From Yponomeuta sedellus (lineage: Eukaryota; Arthropoda; Insecta; Lepidoptera; Yponomeutidae): a DNA stretch of 64,000 nt. Location of the stretch: NCBI GenBank assembly GCA_934045075.1, contig OW203747.1, positions 6,778,357-6,842,356 on the forward strand. Direction: 5' to 3'. Position numbers and translations under genes: made by a program. Numbering within the stretch: position 1 is the first letter of the stretch; each line of letters starts with the position of its first letter. Under the pieces are notes generated by a model that saw only the letters and a program-made list of their open reading frames with translations, was not told where the DNA came from and searched no databases. Positions 10,046 through 21,820 of this stretch are shown piece after piece.

Positions 10046-13000
10046 ACCTGTGCAACGCAGCGTCGAAGATCCAGGCCTCATTCCGCGGACACCAGGCGCG
10101 TAAACAGACGGAGAAAGACGAAAAAGACCGCGAACAAGAACGACAGGATAAGGTATGATATACGTTTTTTGCTTTTTTTACTTAGCCTAGACACTTCCCG
10201 CTGCAGAGCACAAGCCTTCTCTCAGCGAGAGAGTATGGAGACCTATTTATAGGCTGAAAATTCCGTCCATGCCGGGACTCGTATCCAGGACCTCTGGCTA
10301 ACCGTACCAGCGCTCTCCCAACTGAGCTAGTGGGCAAGTGCCGGCATCAGCGAAATTTCGAACCTCTTTGAAATATTCTCTGTATTATTTACAGTCAGCG
10401 ACATCTGGCTAAAGTAATTTGCATCACTTGCTGCCCCAAGTACCTACTTTGCAGTTAGGTTTTACATCGGAATGATATCGCTGTACCCACTTGATTATAT
10501 TCATTTTTTTTATGCACACGGGTTAGTGCTAAGGACAATTTTAAAAACCTATTTAGAGGCTAAAAATTCCACCCATGCCGGGATTCGAACCCAAGACCAG
10601 CGCTTGGAAAGAGCGCTGGCTATCCGTGCCAGCGCTCTTTCCAACTGAGCTAATGGGTGACTCACCGTTTAGTTATAATGTTTGCTTACTCAGAGATTAA
10701 ATGGTAGGTTTTTACAATCTAACTACACTCGCACAGTGTGACCAAGTTTTGCTACAGAGATGCTTCTTGTAAAGTGTACACTGAACATTTTAGTAAAATT
10801 AATGTCACTGTAATTATTTTCTTTTTTTTTATTTATATATTTATTCACTGTAAACAATGCAAGATTACAATATCAATAGTTTGCCAAACTGCTAATGCAG
10901 TTTATCGGCAATCTCTGATATTTATTTATTTATTCATTGTACTAACCATACAGACCGTATATTTTCAGGTATCGATCAATTCTGAAAAGGTGTGACCTTA
11001 AAACAAAAGAACTTGACAATACATTAAAGTCACGCCCGGGGCGCATTCTGCGCGACCTATCGACCTGTATTGGACAAACTTGGCTCTTTTTTATGTAGCC
11101 CTTAAACATCCCACCGCAGGGCACAGCCCTTCTCTCAGAGAGAGAGAGTATGGGCTTAATTACCACTCGTGCCCACTGCAAATTGCAATTTCAAGCGCTG
11201 AGATATATGAACACCTCAAACACTTTCCTTTACCGTGTGCCAGCGGCATTGTTACTAAAACTTGTGCATAACTTAGAAAACAAAGACATTGGTACATGCA
11301 ACCACTGGGAATCGAGCCTGGGGTCACCATCGTTCTACCCACGGGGCTACCGCCTATTACCCCTAAATTTAGCCCTATATTTTGTAGAATACAGCTTCAC
11401 TCCTGGTAATGTCAGAGTAATATTTGTGAATGATGTTCCATATTTTATAACAATTGTCATACTTTATTGCGGGTAGCAATGAAGTATGGGGTAAACGACG
11501 CTTTGACATTTGTTGGTGTGAAAGTTTATAGCCTATCCCACAAAGAAGGCGATTAAACGAAAGGTCATAGGTCTTTACCTTCCACAAGACTACGTAAATC
11601 ACCCCAAGTATGTTCATCGATTTTACTCAGTCTACAAGTAATTCCGCTCTCGCGGTTTTTTATGGATTTGCCAGTGTAAATGTACAATTAAAAGCTCCAG
11701 GCAAGCCACCAATAGATGAGTTTGAAATGAGAGCGCAAAATCGATATAGAAATCTGTTTGAGTTCCTATGTCGTACCCTACCCTATGTGGTACATGCTGT
11801 TTGGTGTCGGCCTAGGTAATTATATAATAATTGTGTAAGCTATGTTAATTAAGGACTGAAAAGACTAAGTTTGGAGTTTTTTTGTCCACTTTTTCTCCAA
11901 AATGAACTAGTTTTTGAAATGGACACCTAGTTTGAATTGTAACGTTCATTAAGCCGCAGTGTGCTACTTTGAATAAAAACTTTTGATTTCAATAGCAATG
12001 CTGTGTGGGGTCGGCCTAGAGAATGTGTCGTAAAAGGCGACTAAGGGACATAAACCGTGGGGTGGGCAGCAGCGCCCTCTGCAGTACAATTCCACCGAAC
12101 TGACATCCCCAACCCGCATGCCCAGCATGGGGATTATGGGCATTACGCTCTATGATAGCACAACGTGGCACTCTTTAGGTGAGGGCTATGTCCAGCAGTG
12201 GACTATTATAGCCTGACGACGACCCTACCCTATGTCCCTTATAAGACATACCAGAGAGCTAATTCATTAGCAAATGATTCGTAAACGACTCTAAGGCTTA
12301 TGACTTGAATTCTACATGAAAGCTCGAGGGACAGTCAAAATCTGTATTGTGAACGCCATGCTAGATTGAATTTGAATGAGAAAATAAATGTCTAATGACT
12401 CTGTCGAGTTATCTTGTCTTATTTTATGCGAGAAATGTCTAATCCTTCGAATATTTTGCGTCCACGCTCTCAATTCGCATAGGTGAGAATCGGCTCCCAG
12501 AGTGCTTAGTGCGAGTGTGACAGATCCAATGGAACAACTTTACTACCGCGTTAATCGAGCATTGAGTAGTGAGTATGAGTAAGTTAACCGTTCGAACTGG
12601 CAAAACGCTGTCACAGTACAACTCGCACTCGCGTTAATTCGTGTTCTGGCTGTTAAACGTGTTCACTTCTCAACGTAAACCATTACAACTCGCACTCAGC
12701 AATTTTAATTTCCATACTTGTCGCTAGGTGGCGCTTCCTCGATGCCATAGAAATATGAGTCTACGTTAACGCGATAGTTAAAAAACTTGCACTAAGCACT
12801 CTGAAACTAGTAACTTATAAAAGGAAGTAATTGTATCTAAGACCATGACATGTGTTTATTTATGAATCAACAGGTGGATCCACTGGACTAAAAAGATCCA
12901 CCAAACTTTTTAATTACGCTGCTGCAAATTACAAAGGAATAGGGCAATAAAGCCGTTTTCTGAAATTACATCGATAGCCACCCTTGTATGTCCCCACTGC

Positions 13001-13751
13001 TGGGGCACGGGTCTCTTCCTGCATTGCAGAAAGGTTTGGCCATACTCCACCACGGGGGCCAAGTCCGGGTTGGTGGAGGATTGTAAGACCGTGGCGGGCC
13101 ATGTCAGAAGTTATGAAGCCGCCCATAAGACCTCTGACATGGCTTAACGACTGCCATTACATGACAGCCGGCACCACCGGCTTAACGTGCCTTCCGAAGC
13201 ACGGAAGCGCTCGAAAAAATTTCATTCGTGGTAGTCACTGGATGTTTACCCATCCAGCACGCTGTTGCTTAACCCAAGTGATTGATTCCAATCACTCTGA
13301 TTCACTACGGTTTCGACATATTTTTATTCTTAATGTTACCCTTCCTAATATTATCCCTTACTAATATTATAAACGCGAAAATGTGTGAGTATGTGTGGAT
13401 ATTCGTTACACAATCACGCCAGAACGGCTGAGCGGGTCTTGATGAAATTTGGCACAGACTATAGTCTGTAATAGCACATAGGCTACTATAAATTGCGAAT
13501 AAATACACAAAATAACATGCGTATCGGGGCGAAAAGTAGAGAATTACTTTTTACAAAGCTCAGCCATGCATATCTGTTTTACAAAACTCGGGCCTGCCCT
13601 TTTGCTGCACTGTCTTTAAATTACTTCTGTTTTTCCTTTTCAGGAGGACATAGAAAAGATCGACCTCACCGACCCGGACCTGAACAAGGCCGCCACCAAG
13701 ATACAAGCCTCCTTCCGTGGCCACAAGGTGCGCAAAGACGTACCCAACTAA
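10046..13751 (+). CDS. igl: igloo-like IQ-motif calmodulin-binding protein, last two exons
   Basis: Exon A (10046-10152) follows tctctctttccag and ends at the GTATGA donor. It begins two bases into a codon and encodes LCNAASKIQASFRGHQARKQ followed by a charged EKDEKDRE tail. Exon B (13644-13751) follows ttttccttttcag in matching phase 0. It encodes EDIEKIDLTDPDLNKAA, then TKIQASFRGHKVRKDVPN and a stop. Each exon thus carries one IQ motif (IQASFRGHxxRK), the calmodulin-binding signature of neuromodulin/neurogranin and of insect igloo. Family knowledge: igloo is a neuronal protein that binds calmodulin at low calcium. The identification is by motif memory. The 5' exons lie outside the window or are not visible. 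The 3.5-kb intron holds two tRNA-type SINE regions, a LINE end, a tail-sharing SINE, a MITE and a 5S-headed SINE. A long 3' UTR follows. Confidence 0.8.
10241..10667 (-). repeat. Dimer of the GCCCATTAGCTCAG tRNA-like SINE
   Basis: Two tRNA-like cores in the same orientation (about 10268-10330 and 10572-10667), both with antisense box B (gattcgaaccc type). They are separated by the whole non-tRNA part of the element. This is a tandem arrangement of one and a half units, not two independent full copies. Confidence 0.7.
11085..11358 (-). repeat. tRNA-derived SINE (GGTAACC type)
   Basis: From tagcccttaaacatcccacc through a gagagagagag run and gggcttaattaccac to gggaatcgagcctggggtc, an antisense box-B-like tRNA segment, ending in cggggctaccgcc. 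Confidence 0.6.
11820..11992 (+). repeat. Jockey-like LINE 3' UTR fragment
   Basis: Matches the 3' UTR of the copy at 24345-25497 (ttgaaatggacacctagttt, gtaacgttcattaagccgca), with a short tail. Confidence 0.75.
11998..12222 (+). repeat. SINE sharing its tail with an RTE LINE
   Basis: Sense copy with ggggtcggcctaga head, ggcagcagcgccctctgcag body and a terminal tccagcagtggactattat tail. Confidence 0.7.
12500..12801 (+). mobile_element. 302-bp MITE, copy 1 (igl intron)
   Basis: Terminal inverted repeats are GAGTGCTTAGTGCGAGT on the left and a slightly diverged partner ending ACTAAGCACTC. No coding capacity. The same element lies inverted at 14791-15092 and direct at 63217-63523. The target duplication is unclear, so the superfamily is unassigned. 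Confidence 0.8.
12971..13310 (-). repeat. 5S-headed SINE in the igl intron
   Basis: The tail (tgtatgtccccactgctggg) comes first on the plus strand. The 5S-like head (antisense aagtgattgattccaatcac) is near 13278-13298. The outermost head bases are diverged. Confidence 0.8.
13361..13490. repeat. Dispersed insect repeat fragment
   Basis: atattataaacgcgaaaatg followed by tcacgccagaacggctgagc and gatgaaatttggcac. I recognise this phrase as a very common dispersed insect repeat. A related piece is at about 30880-31020. The family is not identified. Confidence 0.45.
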
Positions 13752-14790
13752 ACCTTCGTCCAGTGAGGACGTAACAGAACGCTTCGGTGACTGTAGGTCA
13801 GTTGAAAACTTGAAAAGGTCTGAACTAACACTCGTTACATATTAGAAATGTTTCTGCGAACAGTTGTAGAAAATTGAATTGTAGAAATGAACAGTTTTCA
13901 GCACAAATTCACAAAAGGATTCATAGATGGCGCTCACAGACTTGGCCGTTGAAGTACCGGAATGCGGCTGTCAAAAATATTATGTCCTAAGACTTTTGAC
14001 ACACGTGTCCGTGCACGCCTTTTTTATTTTATTTTAATAGGGACAATAAGCAGTTCCACAATTTTAAATGATTCATAAATAATAGTAGAAGTAGAACAGG
14101 TAAAAGTGTAACCTACCGTATTATCCACAAATAACGGTAAGCATTAAGGGACAACAAAAAATGTTACTCTAAAGATACATAATTGAAATAGATCTCTGCT
14201 GAATATATTAATAAATATGCCTTTGTTGTGTAAATAATGGCATCGATTTGTTTTGCGACACTATAAGTAGCGTACGTAAATCTGTTAACTCGTACTTCTG
14301 CAATTCCTTGTAATCAATGCGATAAAATGTATTCCTTAATGTACACCACGAATTACATTGATCGAAACCATAAATATGTAGCGTGTGTGTATTTGTTTCG
14401 TTTTTAGTGAGCGATTTTTTTTTCTAAAATATTTCTATAAGTGAAAACTTGTTACTGACTCTCGGTCTTCATTTCAATTGTAATGTATTTTGTTCATAGC
14501 TGTAAGTTTTCCTATTATAATAAAATAATATAAAATAAGCGCCATCTAGTGAGTGCTTTATGAATTTGTGTTGAAAACAGCTCATTTATATTGTTCAACA
14601 GACCAATAGTGAACGAAGCGTTAAGGCTGCAACTGAACGCAGTCTTAAGCTGTAATAAGTATGGCAGCCGGAAGCTGTCTTCAGTCCGTTGGTTATTTTG
14701 TTTAAAGACAATTATTATTTAGTACTCCCACCGACCCTGTCCTCTGTACACTCCTCTCGAAAAAGTGACGTTCTCATATTATCATATTCT
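13752..14790 (+). other. Probable igl 3' UTR with a foldback
   Basis: Downstream of the igl stop there is no further coding exon. AATAAA hexamers occur around 14518-14535. An inverted pair of about 45-50 bp (near 13887-13937 and 14537-14585, sharing cacaaattca and agatggcgct) could fold this segment or mark the ends of an old element. The real transcript end is unknown. Confidence 0.45.
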
Positions 14791-15092
14791 GAGTGTTCAG
14801 TGCGAGTTTTTTAACTACTCGATCGCGTTAACGTAAACTCATATTTCTATGGCATCGAGGAAGCGCCACCTAGCGACAAGTATGGAAATTAAAATTGCTG
14901 AGTGCGCGTTGTAATGGTTTACGTTGAGAAGTGAACACGTTTACCAGCCAAAACACGAATAAAGTGCGAGTTGTACTGTGACAGCGTTTTGCCAGTTCGA
15001 ACGGTGAACTTACTCATACTCACTACTCAATGCTCGATTAACGCGGTAGTTAAGTTATTCGATTGGATCTGTCAAACTCGCACTAAGCACTC
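14791..15092 (-). mobile_element. 302-bp MITE, copy 2 (inverted, downstream of igl)
   Basis: Same length as copy 1 and nearly identical by eye, but reversed. Ends are GAGTGTTCAGTGCGAGT and ACTCGCACTAAGCACTC. Confidence 0.8.
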
Positions 15093-15680
15093 TGGTCGAA
15101 AGGCGTAAAAATGTCTTATTTGACAATTAAATGACACACTGTGTTGAAGAACTTTGACTGTGTTTAAAAGACCAATATTGACTAGAGAAAATTCTACCTG
15201 TTTCAGTCGCGATCATTATAATAATTTAGATGGAATGATGTAATGACGTTTTGTTCAATGACATTATTTAGTTTAAACTATTGTAACTGTGTAAGTGAGT
15301 ATAAATTTTAAATACAATTGCGACTTACTATCAAAACTATTTAATTAAACTGTAACATCACTGGCCATTTTACAACTGAATTAGCGACGAGTCCTCAGCA
15401 AATAACCGATAAAGTATGAATATTAGAATACCGAATTTTCGAGAACTAAGCGGATACTATGTTCCTTTTTCTATCGTTACAGTTTTCTACTTCAATAAGT
15501 ACTGAGATTTTCTCGAAAAACCCTAAAGTTATATTGACAGTAAGATAGGAAAAGACAAAATATCGGCTATGTCAAATCGAATAATATGAATATACGATAG
15601 TGGGATATATATTGCAAAAGGGTTCCGTAGAACTTAGAGGGTCATTGTACTCATCAATAAATAAATAATAAATAATTATT
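15093..15680. other. No gene seen
   Basis: AT-rich. Possibly the distal 3' flank of igl. Confidence 0.4.
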
Positions 15681-15914
15681 AATGGACATATTACACAGAT
15701 CTCGTTAGTCCTATACTAAGTACAACTAAATGACTTGTGTTATAGGTGCTAACTCGACGATAGATTTAATACAATAAATACATAGATAACATCCAAGACC
15801 CGAGACAAACTAGAAAAAATCGTTTCCTAGTTTGACCCGGCCGGCGATCGAACCCGAGATCTTCGGTTTTACATTACAGTCAGCGTGCCAATCCGCTGCG
15901 CCACCGAGGCCGTC
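15681..15914 (-). repeat. tRNA-derived SINE (GGCCTCGGTGGCGCAG type)
   Basis: Antisense of a tRNA-like head: box B appears as ggcgatcgaacccgagatct and box A as ccgctgcgccaccgaggc at the right end. Same family as 19279-19499 and 55947-56150. Confidence 0.8.
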
Positions 15915-16041
15915 AATAACTTCTTCATCTTAGTCCCTTAGCTTTTCGGGGTGTAGAGGGGCGTAGAGCCTCAATCACAGATTTCTATTGCTGCGGCTTC
16001 CTATTCAGGCCAACTATATAGTGCCGATCGACTTGGCCTTT

Positions 16042-16523
16042 TCGATATCAACTCCATATATCCCCACTGCTGGGGCACTGGTCTCTTCCTGGTTTAATTT
16101 ATTGTATTGTACTCTTATCTTTTATAATGTGTTATTTTTAATGTCGATTTTGATTTCGTTATCAACCCTTGTATGTCCCCACTGCTGGGGCACGGGTCTC
16201 TTCTTGCATCGCAGGAAGGTTAGGCCATACTTTACCTCGGTGGCCAAGTCCGGTTTGGTGAAGGATTGTAAGACCGTGGCGGGCCTTACTATCAGAAGTT
16301 ATCAAGCCGCCCACAAGGCCTCTGACATGGGTTAACGACTGCCATGTCATGACAACTGGCACCAACGGCTTAACGTGCCTGGTGATGCACGGAAGCGCTC
16401 AGAAACAATGCCACTAGCAGTTGACACGGGACGGTCACCCATCCTGCACCTGATCTCAACTGTAGTTGCTTAACTCAAGTGATGGATTCTAATCACTCGG
16501 TTCGACTAGGCCACGAGCGCTTC
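16042..16523 (-). repeat. 5S-headed SINE with extra 3' segment and second SINE tail
   Basis: A full-length copy (16158-16523) is followed, in its own sense direction, by a 65-bp non-SINE segment (16093-16157) and then by a second isolated SINE tail (16042-16092). The same 65 bp follows the SINE copy at 33883-34230. Confidence 0.8.
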
Positions 16524-17446
16524 TATATAATTTTTTTTTTATGCGACTTACTCTAAAATTGCATAAAAATATCCATAAATAAATGTTATAATACTTCACC
16601 TTCACATAATAGCAACTGAAAATCAAACAGATGTAAAAATTATAGGTAAAATATATGAGTGAGTAAAATGATTATTTTTTAAGTTCCGCCGGGCCTTTTT
16701 GCACACCCTGTATTTAGAAAGGTACTTATGGTACTTCCCGATACAATTGTGTAAATCTAAAAAGATTCATAAAACCTTGATAAATGTATACCTAAGAAGT
16801 AAGTTATATTATACACAATTTTGTCACGGGGATTTTATCACTAAATTTATTTCATCTATGTTGTATAATTTGTACTTGATAAAAACTACTTAAATTTAAG
16901 TTTCGTTTAAGCCTAAAACATTCCAAAATATTTGACTTAAAAATTACTTCAATTTTCCTAATGCTTTAAAACTTCGAGGTTTGTTGGATAACGTGTTAAG
17001 AATTATTTAAGAATTTAACTAGTGTAGTAATGCAATATGTTAGTCATTAAATTTTAAATTTGATGTAGCATTAGGAGACCCTACATTCTGGAGCTTTCCT
17101 ATTAAATAAAACAGTTTATTTGCAAGAATTATTATTACATACATTTTTTACGTACTTTCATAACCTCTCAATCATCCTACGCGTAATAAAAACACTTGCT
17201 TTAAACCAAAACAAATACTGTCAATTATTGACGTGTTTATTTATGTTATATAATAATAACTAACGATAATTATATTATAAACTACAGTGTATTGTTTCAT
17301 TTAATTAATCATTCCACTTCCAGCATACAAAAATAATTTAATAAAATTTATTTTCAGTAATTTCTGTAAGTATACTGTAATAAATATTTTACGTAAGTGT
17401 AATTTCTGTAATGAATATTTTATCCGTCTATGCAGATATAGGGTTG
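16524..17446. other. No gene seen
   Basis: AT-rich with only short chance frames. Confidence 0.4.
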
Positions 17447-17632
17447 GAATATACCTCGGGCTGTAGAGTGGGCTTCGGTTTTCGCCAATTTTTGCCGGTT
17501 TTCGTACTGATGATCGAGTTCTGATTTCAAAATTAAGTGTCATATTAGTTCCGATATTTCTATTACACGAATATAATTCCGATTCTATCCGATAGTAGCC
17601 GAGGTATATTGTAAAAGCTAACAGACTGTACC
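17447..17632 (+). mobile_element. Small MITE-like element, partial
   Basis: Shares ggaatatacctcgggct, cgatagtagccgaggtata and the right end aaagctaacagactgta with 47337-47565. The left inverted repeat is truncated. Confidence 0.55.
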
Positions 17633-17696
17633 CGTATAACTATTTAATTAGATAGAAGAACTTGATCATCATTACCTAATACTCGAAGGGTCCTTA

Positions 17697-17843
17697 GTAC
17701 ATACATACATAACCTCACGCCTGTATCCCAGAGGGGTAGGCCGAGGCAGTTTGCCACGATCCTGACAGATCCGCTTCATCAACGTTCATAAGTCGTTGCC
17801 TGCACGCACGCCGGTTCCGGGTACTTTTTAAGGGTCTGTAGTC
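17697..17843 (-). repeat. LINE 3' end with GTAT-repeat tail
   Basis: catacatacataacctcacg ... gttcataagtcgttgcctgc and ccggttccgggtac are antisense to the family at 36995-37334. Confidence 0.7.
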
Positions 17844-18029
17844 ACCAGTAAAATATTAATATAATTGATAAAAATAACAGACTACGATAACTGTTCTAGT
17901 AATAATACCACACCGAACAAAAACAAGAAGTAGAAAAACTTGCCAGCGCTCGTATTTTTCAACCTACAATAATTCATAGTTTACCTACAGTAACTATTTG
18001 ACGTGCATTGCAAAGTCGATTCGTTATCG

Positions 18030-18373
18030 TTATCAACCCTTGTTTGTCCCCACTGCTGGGGCACGGGTCTCTTCCTGCATAGCAGGAAGGTTAGGCCTCC
18101 ACGTCCGGGTTGGTGGAGCATTGTAAGACAGAGGCGGGCCTTACTGTCAGAAGTTATCAAGCCGTCCATAAGGCCTCTAACATGGCTTAACGACTGCCAT
18201 TATATGACCGCCGGCACCAACGGTTTAACGTGCCTTGCGAAGCACAGAAGCGGTCGGAAAAATGCCACTAGCGGTAGTCACGGGACGGTCACCCATCCTG
18301 TCCCTGACCGCACCTGTTGTTGCTTAACTCAAGTGATTGATTCCAATCACTCGGTTCGCCTAGGCCACGAGCT
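18030..18373 (-). repeat. 5S-headed SINE, near full length
   Basis: Runs from tatcaacccttgtttgtccc to the ggttcgcctaggccacgag head. A short deletion removes part of the usual ccatactccaccacggggg block. Confidence 0.85.
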
Positions 18374-18379
18374 CTAAGT

Positions 18380-18595
18380 CGTTTAAATCGCAGAATAATA
18401 AGAACAGCAAAGTTGTGGAACACGCTGCCATCGTCTGTCTATCCGGAGACATAGAACCTGGGTGTCTTTAAAAGTATAGTTAACCGGCATTTACCTAACA
18501 GGTAAGCACGTAACATCGTAGACCCCGGCTTCGCTTACCATCAGGCGGTACTGGGGTCAAGTGTAACCTGTTCTACTTAAATTTAAAAAAAAAAC
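18380..18595 (+). pseudogene. LINE C-terminal remnant
   Basis: The plus frame reads AKLWNTLPSSVYPET, stop, NLGVFKSIVNRHLPNR, stop. This is the typical C-terminus of many insect LINE reverse transcriptases, here with an in-frame stop and an A-rich end. Confidence 0.6.
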
Positions 18596-18967
18596 AGGTA
18601 AGACAACTCGACTACAGTCTATTTATTCTTACTTGTTCAATTTAGAAAACAAGATTCTAACCTTAAAATTGAGATTAGATGCCTAAACTAAACATTTTCT
18701 CGCAAATTTATGAACTATCATGAACTATGTTTATACAATTGGCAGTGTGTTATCTAAAAGAGTGTTCCAGGTTACTTCATTTATGGAAATATGTTTTTGA
18801 CTGAAAAGTCACAGTTTGGGTAGAAACTTGTTTAACAAATTGGTCAACTAAGAATAAATAGACTGTACGCAATGAACACTTAAAATAAAAATAGTATGAT
18901 AATAAATACATAATAAAAACATATTCATGGTGTAGTGTTACTATGAATGACAGGATACGCAATAGTC
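18596..18967. other. No gene seen
   Basis: AT-rich, no supported feature. Confidence 0.4.
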
Positions 18968-19276
18968 TGATTTTAGAACGTTGTGGACTGAAAGAGGATG
19001 TAGTGACTAGAATTGAGAAAAGAATGTTGCGTTAGTTTGGACACGTGGAGATGATGAAGGAAGAAAGATTGACGAAACAAATATATATTGCGAATGTGAG
19101 TGGAAATAGGAAATGTGTTAGCAAAGGGGGAAGATCAAAAGTACCCGGAACCGGCGTGCAAGCATGCAACGACTTATGAACGTTGATGAAGCGAAGATGA
19201 TCTGTCAGGATCGTGGCAGTCCCTGGTCTCTGCCTATACCTCTGGGATACAGGCGTGAGGTTATGTATGTATGTAT
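18968..19276 (+). repeat. LINE 3' end with GTAT-repeat tail
   Basis: Degenerate C-terminal coding (tttggacacgtggagatgat in the WFGHVE region, interrupted by stops), then the conserved aacgttgatgaagcgaag block and a (GTAT)n tail. Confidence 0.75.
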
Positions 19277-19278
19277 AT

Positions 19279-19499
19279 TCATGGACATATTACACAGATC
19301 TTGTTAGCCCTATACTAAGTACTACTAAATGACTTGTGTTATAGGTGCTAACTCTACAATAAATTTATTACATAGATAACTTCCAAGACCCGATTTAAAC
19401 TAGAAAAGTTCGTTTCCTACTTTGGCCCGGCCGGGGATCGAACCCGAGACCTTCCGTTTTACAGTCAGCGTGCTAAACCGCCGCGCCACCGAGGCCGAC
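19279..19499 (-). repeat. tRNA-derived SINE (GGCCTCGGTGGCGCAG type)
   Basis: Begins atggacatattacacagatc immediately after the LINE tail and ends at ccgcgccaccgaggcc, the antisense tRNA-like head. Confidence 0.8.
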
Positions 19500-19545
19500 A
19501 TAAAAAGAACTTACAGATATAACTTAAACTTCAGACACACGCGCC

Positions 19546-19712
19546 TGTAACATTAACATAACATTTACATACTCGCACATACATTGCTTCTGGCTCCACA
19601 CTAGGATACCCTGTGTTGTGGGTATCAGAAACACGTAAACATCCAAGACCTGGGGTTTTTTTTGTCCTCCACCGGGGATCGAACCCGGGACCCTGTGTTT
19701 GAAGGTTCCTTT
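19546..19712 (-). repeat. tRNA-derived SINE (TGGCGTAGTGG type)
   Basis: Antisense copy: tail taacataacatttacat, then ggataccctgtgttgtgg, then box B antisense as ggatcgaacccggga. Related copies at 20886-21096 and 56143-56327. Confidence 0.7.
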
Positions 19713-19990
19713 TATCGTTTATCAATAAAAGTGATTCTTCCAGACAACCTTTGGATGAACAGGACTAACACATTGAAGAAGGAAGTAGACGTATAAACAA
19801 ACAAAATGATAATTTCAGGGCTAGATTAATTAATTATTCATGCCGAAACAACCGAGTAATTATATTCAATTATTTTCGATAATTGAATATAATCACCTGT
19901 TTCCATTGGAATAGAAGTTTTCATTTTGGTATCTCTATCAAAATTAGACGTAATTATCTATGTCTCTATTGGAATAAAAGTTTTAAGTTT

Positions 19991-20165
19991 TTAAAAACCT
20001 CTTTAGAGGCTAAATATTCCACCCATGCCGGGACTCGAACCCGCGACCTCTGGCTAACCGTGCCAGCGCTCACCCAACTTTACTGAGCCAATGGGCCACT
20101 ACCAGCATCAGTGAAATTTCGAACCTCTTTACAGTACTCTCTGTATTACGTACAATTATACAGTC
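19991..20165 (-). repeat. GCCCATTAGCTCAG tRNA-like SINE, partial
   Basis: From aaaacctctttagaggcta through the antisense tRNA core (ccgggactcgaacccgcgac) to gaacctctttacagtactct. Confidence 0.75.
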
Positions 20166-20454
20166 ACGTATTAAGTTTTTGTTCTATAAAATGTTGCCAT
20201 AAGCATTTCTATAAGTAGTAGAATTCTTTCTTTCCAAATAATTGCTTATTTTCTTTTTGTCTGTAGGTAAATCCCATTTATTGTTTCTATCATGCTTGCT
20301 ATTATAACTTAATGTTTATATATATATATATATATATGTATAATAGTATTTATCTATGTAAGTTTATTTTATTACGTATACGTATGTACATTAATATTCG
20401 ATGATCACCAACTACCCGTCTCAATTTCTCCTTCTGCAATCTTTCCGATTTAAG
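20166..20454. other. AT-rich spacer with short (TA)n run
   Basis: A (TA) dinucleotide run at about 20318-20336. No gene. Confidence 0.5.
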
Positions 20455-20572
20455 GTTGCCTGGAAGAAATTGCTATCAGCAATAAGGCCGCCAATTGTAC
20501 CTCTTCTTTTGTAACTGTAATTAATTTCTGGTGTATACAATGAAGAATATTCTTATCTTATCATATCTCTAT
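20455..20572 (-). repeat. ATTCTTTATTGTAC-type small repeat
   Basis: Antisense copy: ggttgcctggaagaaattgc, then gcaataaggccgccaattgt, ending tgaagaatattc. Confidence 0.65.
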
Positions 20573-20885
20573 CCCCATGGGATAAAAGTTTTCGTTTTGG
20601 TATTATTTCAGTAATATTTTATCACCGGACTGGACTGTTTATTAAACTTAATACAGAAACACAACGGAACCACTCACTACTTCTCTTACTCAGAGAGTTA
20701 TTTCAGAATATTTTCAAGACGATTTTTTAAGACTAGTGATTAAGCCCATATTCTCTATCTGAGAGAGGGCCTATGCGCTGCAGTAGGTGGTACCTACCTA
20801 TAAAGGCTACAAAAACAAACGCTAATAAAATACAAAAATTAAAATAATGTAGAAATTTCAATATTGAAAAATGTTAAAAATCATG

Positions 20886-21096
20886 ACGACCTCTGTGGCG
20901 TAGTGGTAGCGCATTTGCTTACAATCCAAGAGGTCGTCCCGGGTTCAAATCCCGGCTGGAGACAAAAAAAAACCCAGGTCTTGGATGTTAACATGTTTGT
21001 GATGTCGTTGTTTCTGATTCCCACGACACAGGGTATCCTAGTGTGGGGCCAGAAGCAATGTATGTGCCTGTATGTAAATGTTATGTTATGTTAAAT
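20886..21096 (+). repeat. tRNA-derived SINE (TGGCGTAGTGG type), full
   Basis: Head acctctgtggcgtagtggta (box A) and gggttcaaatcccggctgga (box B), then the family tail ending tgttatgttatgtt. Confidence 0.8.
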
Positions 21097-21820
21097 GAAA
21101 ATGTGTAATTGACAATGCACTCACTCGCAAGTAAGTTTACTGTGCTGTAATCTACAAAAAACCTCTTTGGCGCACAATTTGCGGCCCTTTCAATTATTTA
21201 ACGAATAATTTTCGTGTGGAAACCCTTTTGGCCGAGGTATGTCTAAACATGTTTGAGGTCCGATCACAAAACGCGACAGTACAGAAGTTCACCTGAACAC
21301 GATCTGCAAGGAGGGTAATTTCATACACAGAAAACCGCTAAACCGGATTCACTTTGTAAAACTAAACACTGTTTAGTTAATGTTGTTTTTTACGTAGCCT
21401 GTAAACATACCACTGCAGGGCACAGGCCTTCTCTCAGAGAGAGAGAGAGAGAAATGGGCTTAATCAACACACTTTAAAAGTTAAAAAGTTGCAGAAAAGT
21501 TATCCTACAAGGCCCAATGTCCTCAAGTGATCACAAAAACAATCGTTAGTTTCAAGGTCGGGCCTTACGAGGTTGAAGTTTTTTTCTTCTTTTTTTTAAT
21601 GAGACAATAAAAACCTTTCATCATATACATCTTCCTTTAAGTTATACTATTTACCGCAATATCCCAAACTTACTATTATACTTACTCGTAATGATTAACA
21701 GTACTCGCCACTTTACTCTTCCCGTGAACGTGGTAACTGCAACGTCGTCAATTAATTCTTTATCTAATAGATAATAATTTATCTATTATTCCATTTAACA
21801 TTTATATACACCTCAATATT
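21097..21820. other. No gene; short repeat fragment
   Basis: Positions 21395-21475 hold the gagagagagagag and gggcttaatc fragment of the SINE at 11085-11358. The rest is unassigned. Confidence 0.45.

Noticed and set aside
12984..13364. 126-aa plus frame and similar 60-138-aa frames beginning with VPTAGARVSS-like or GLITSDSKARH-like peptides across the window
   Set aside because: These are sense or antisense translations of the 5S-headed SINE and recur at every copy.
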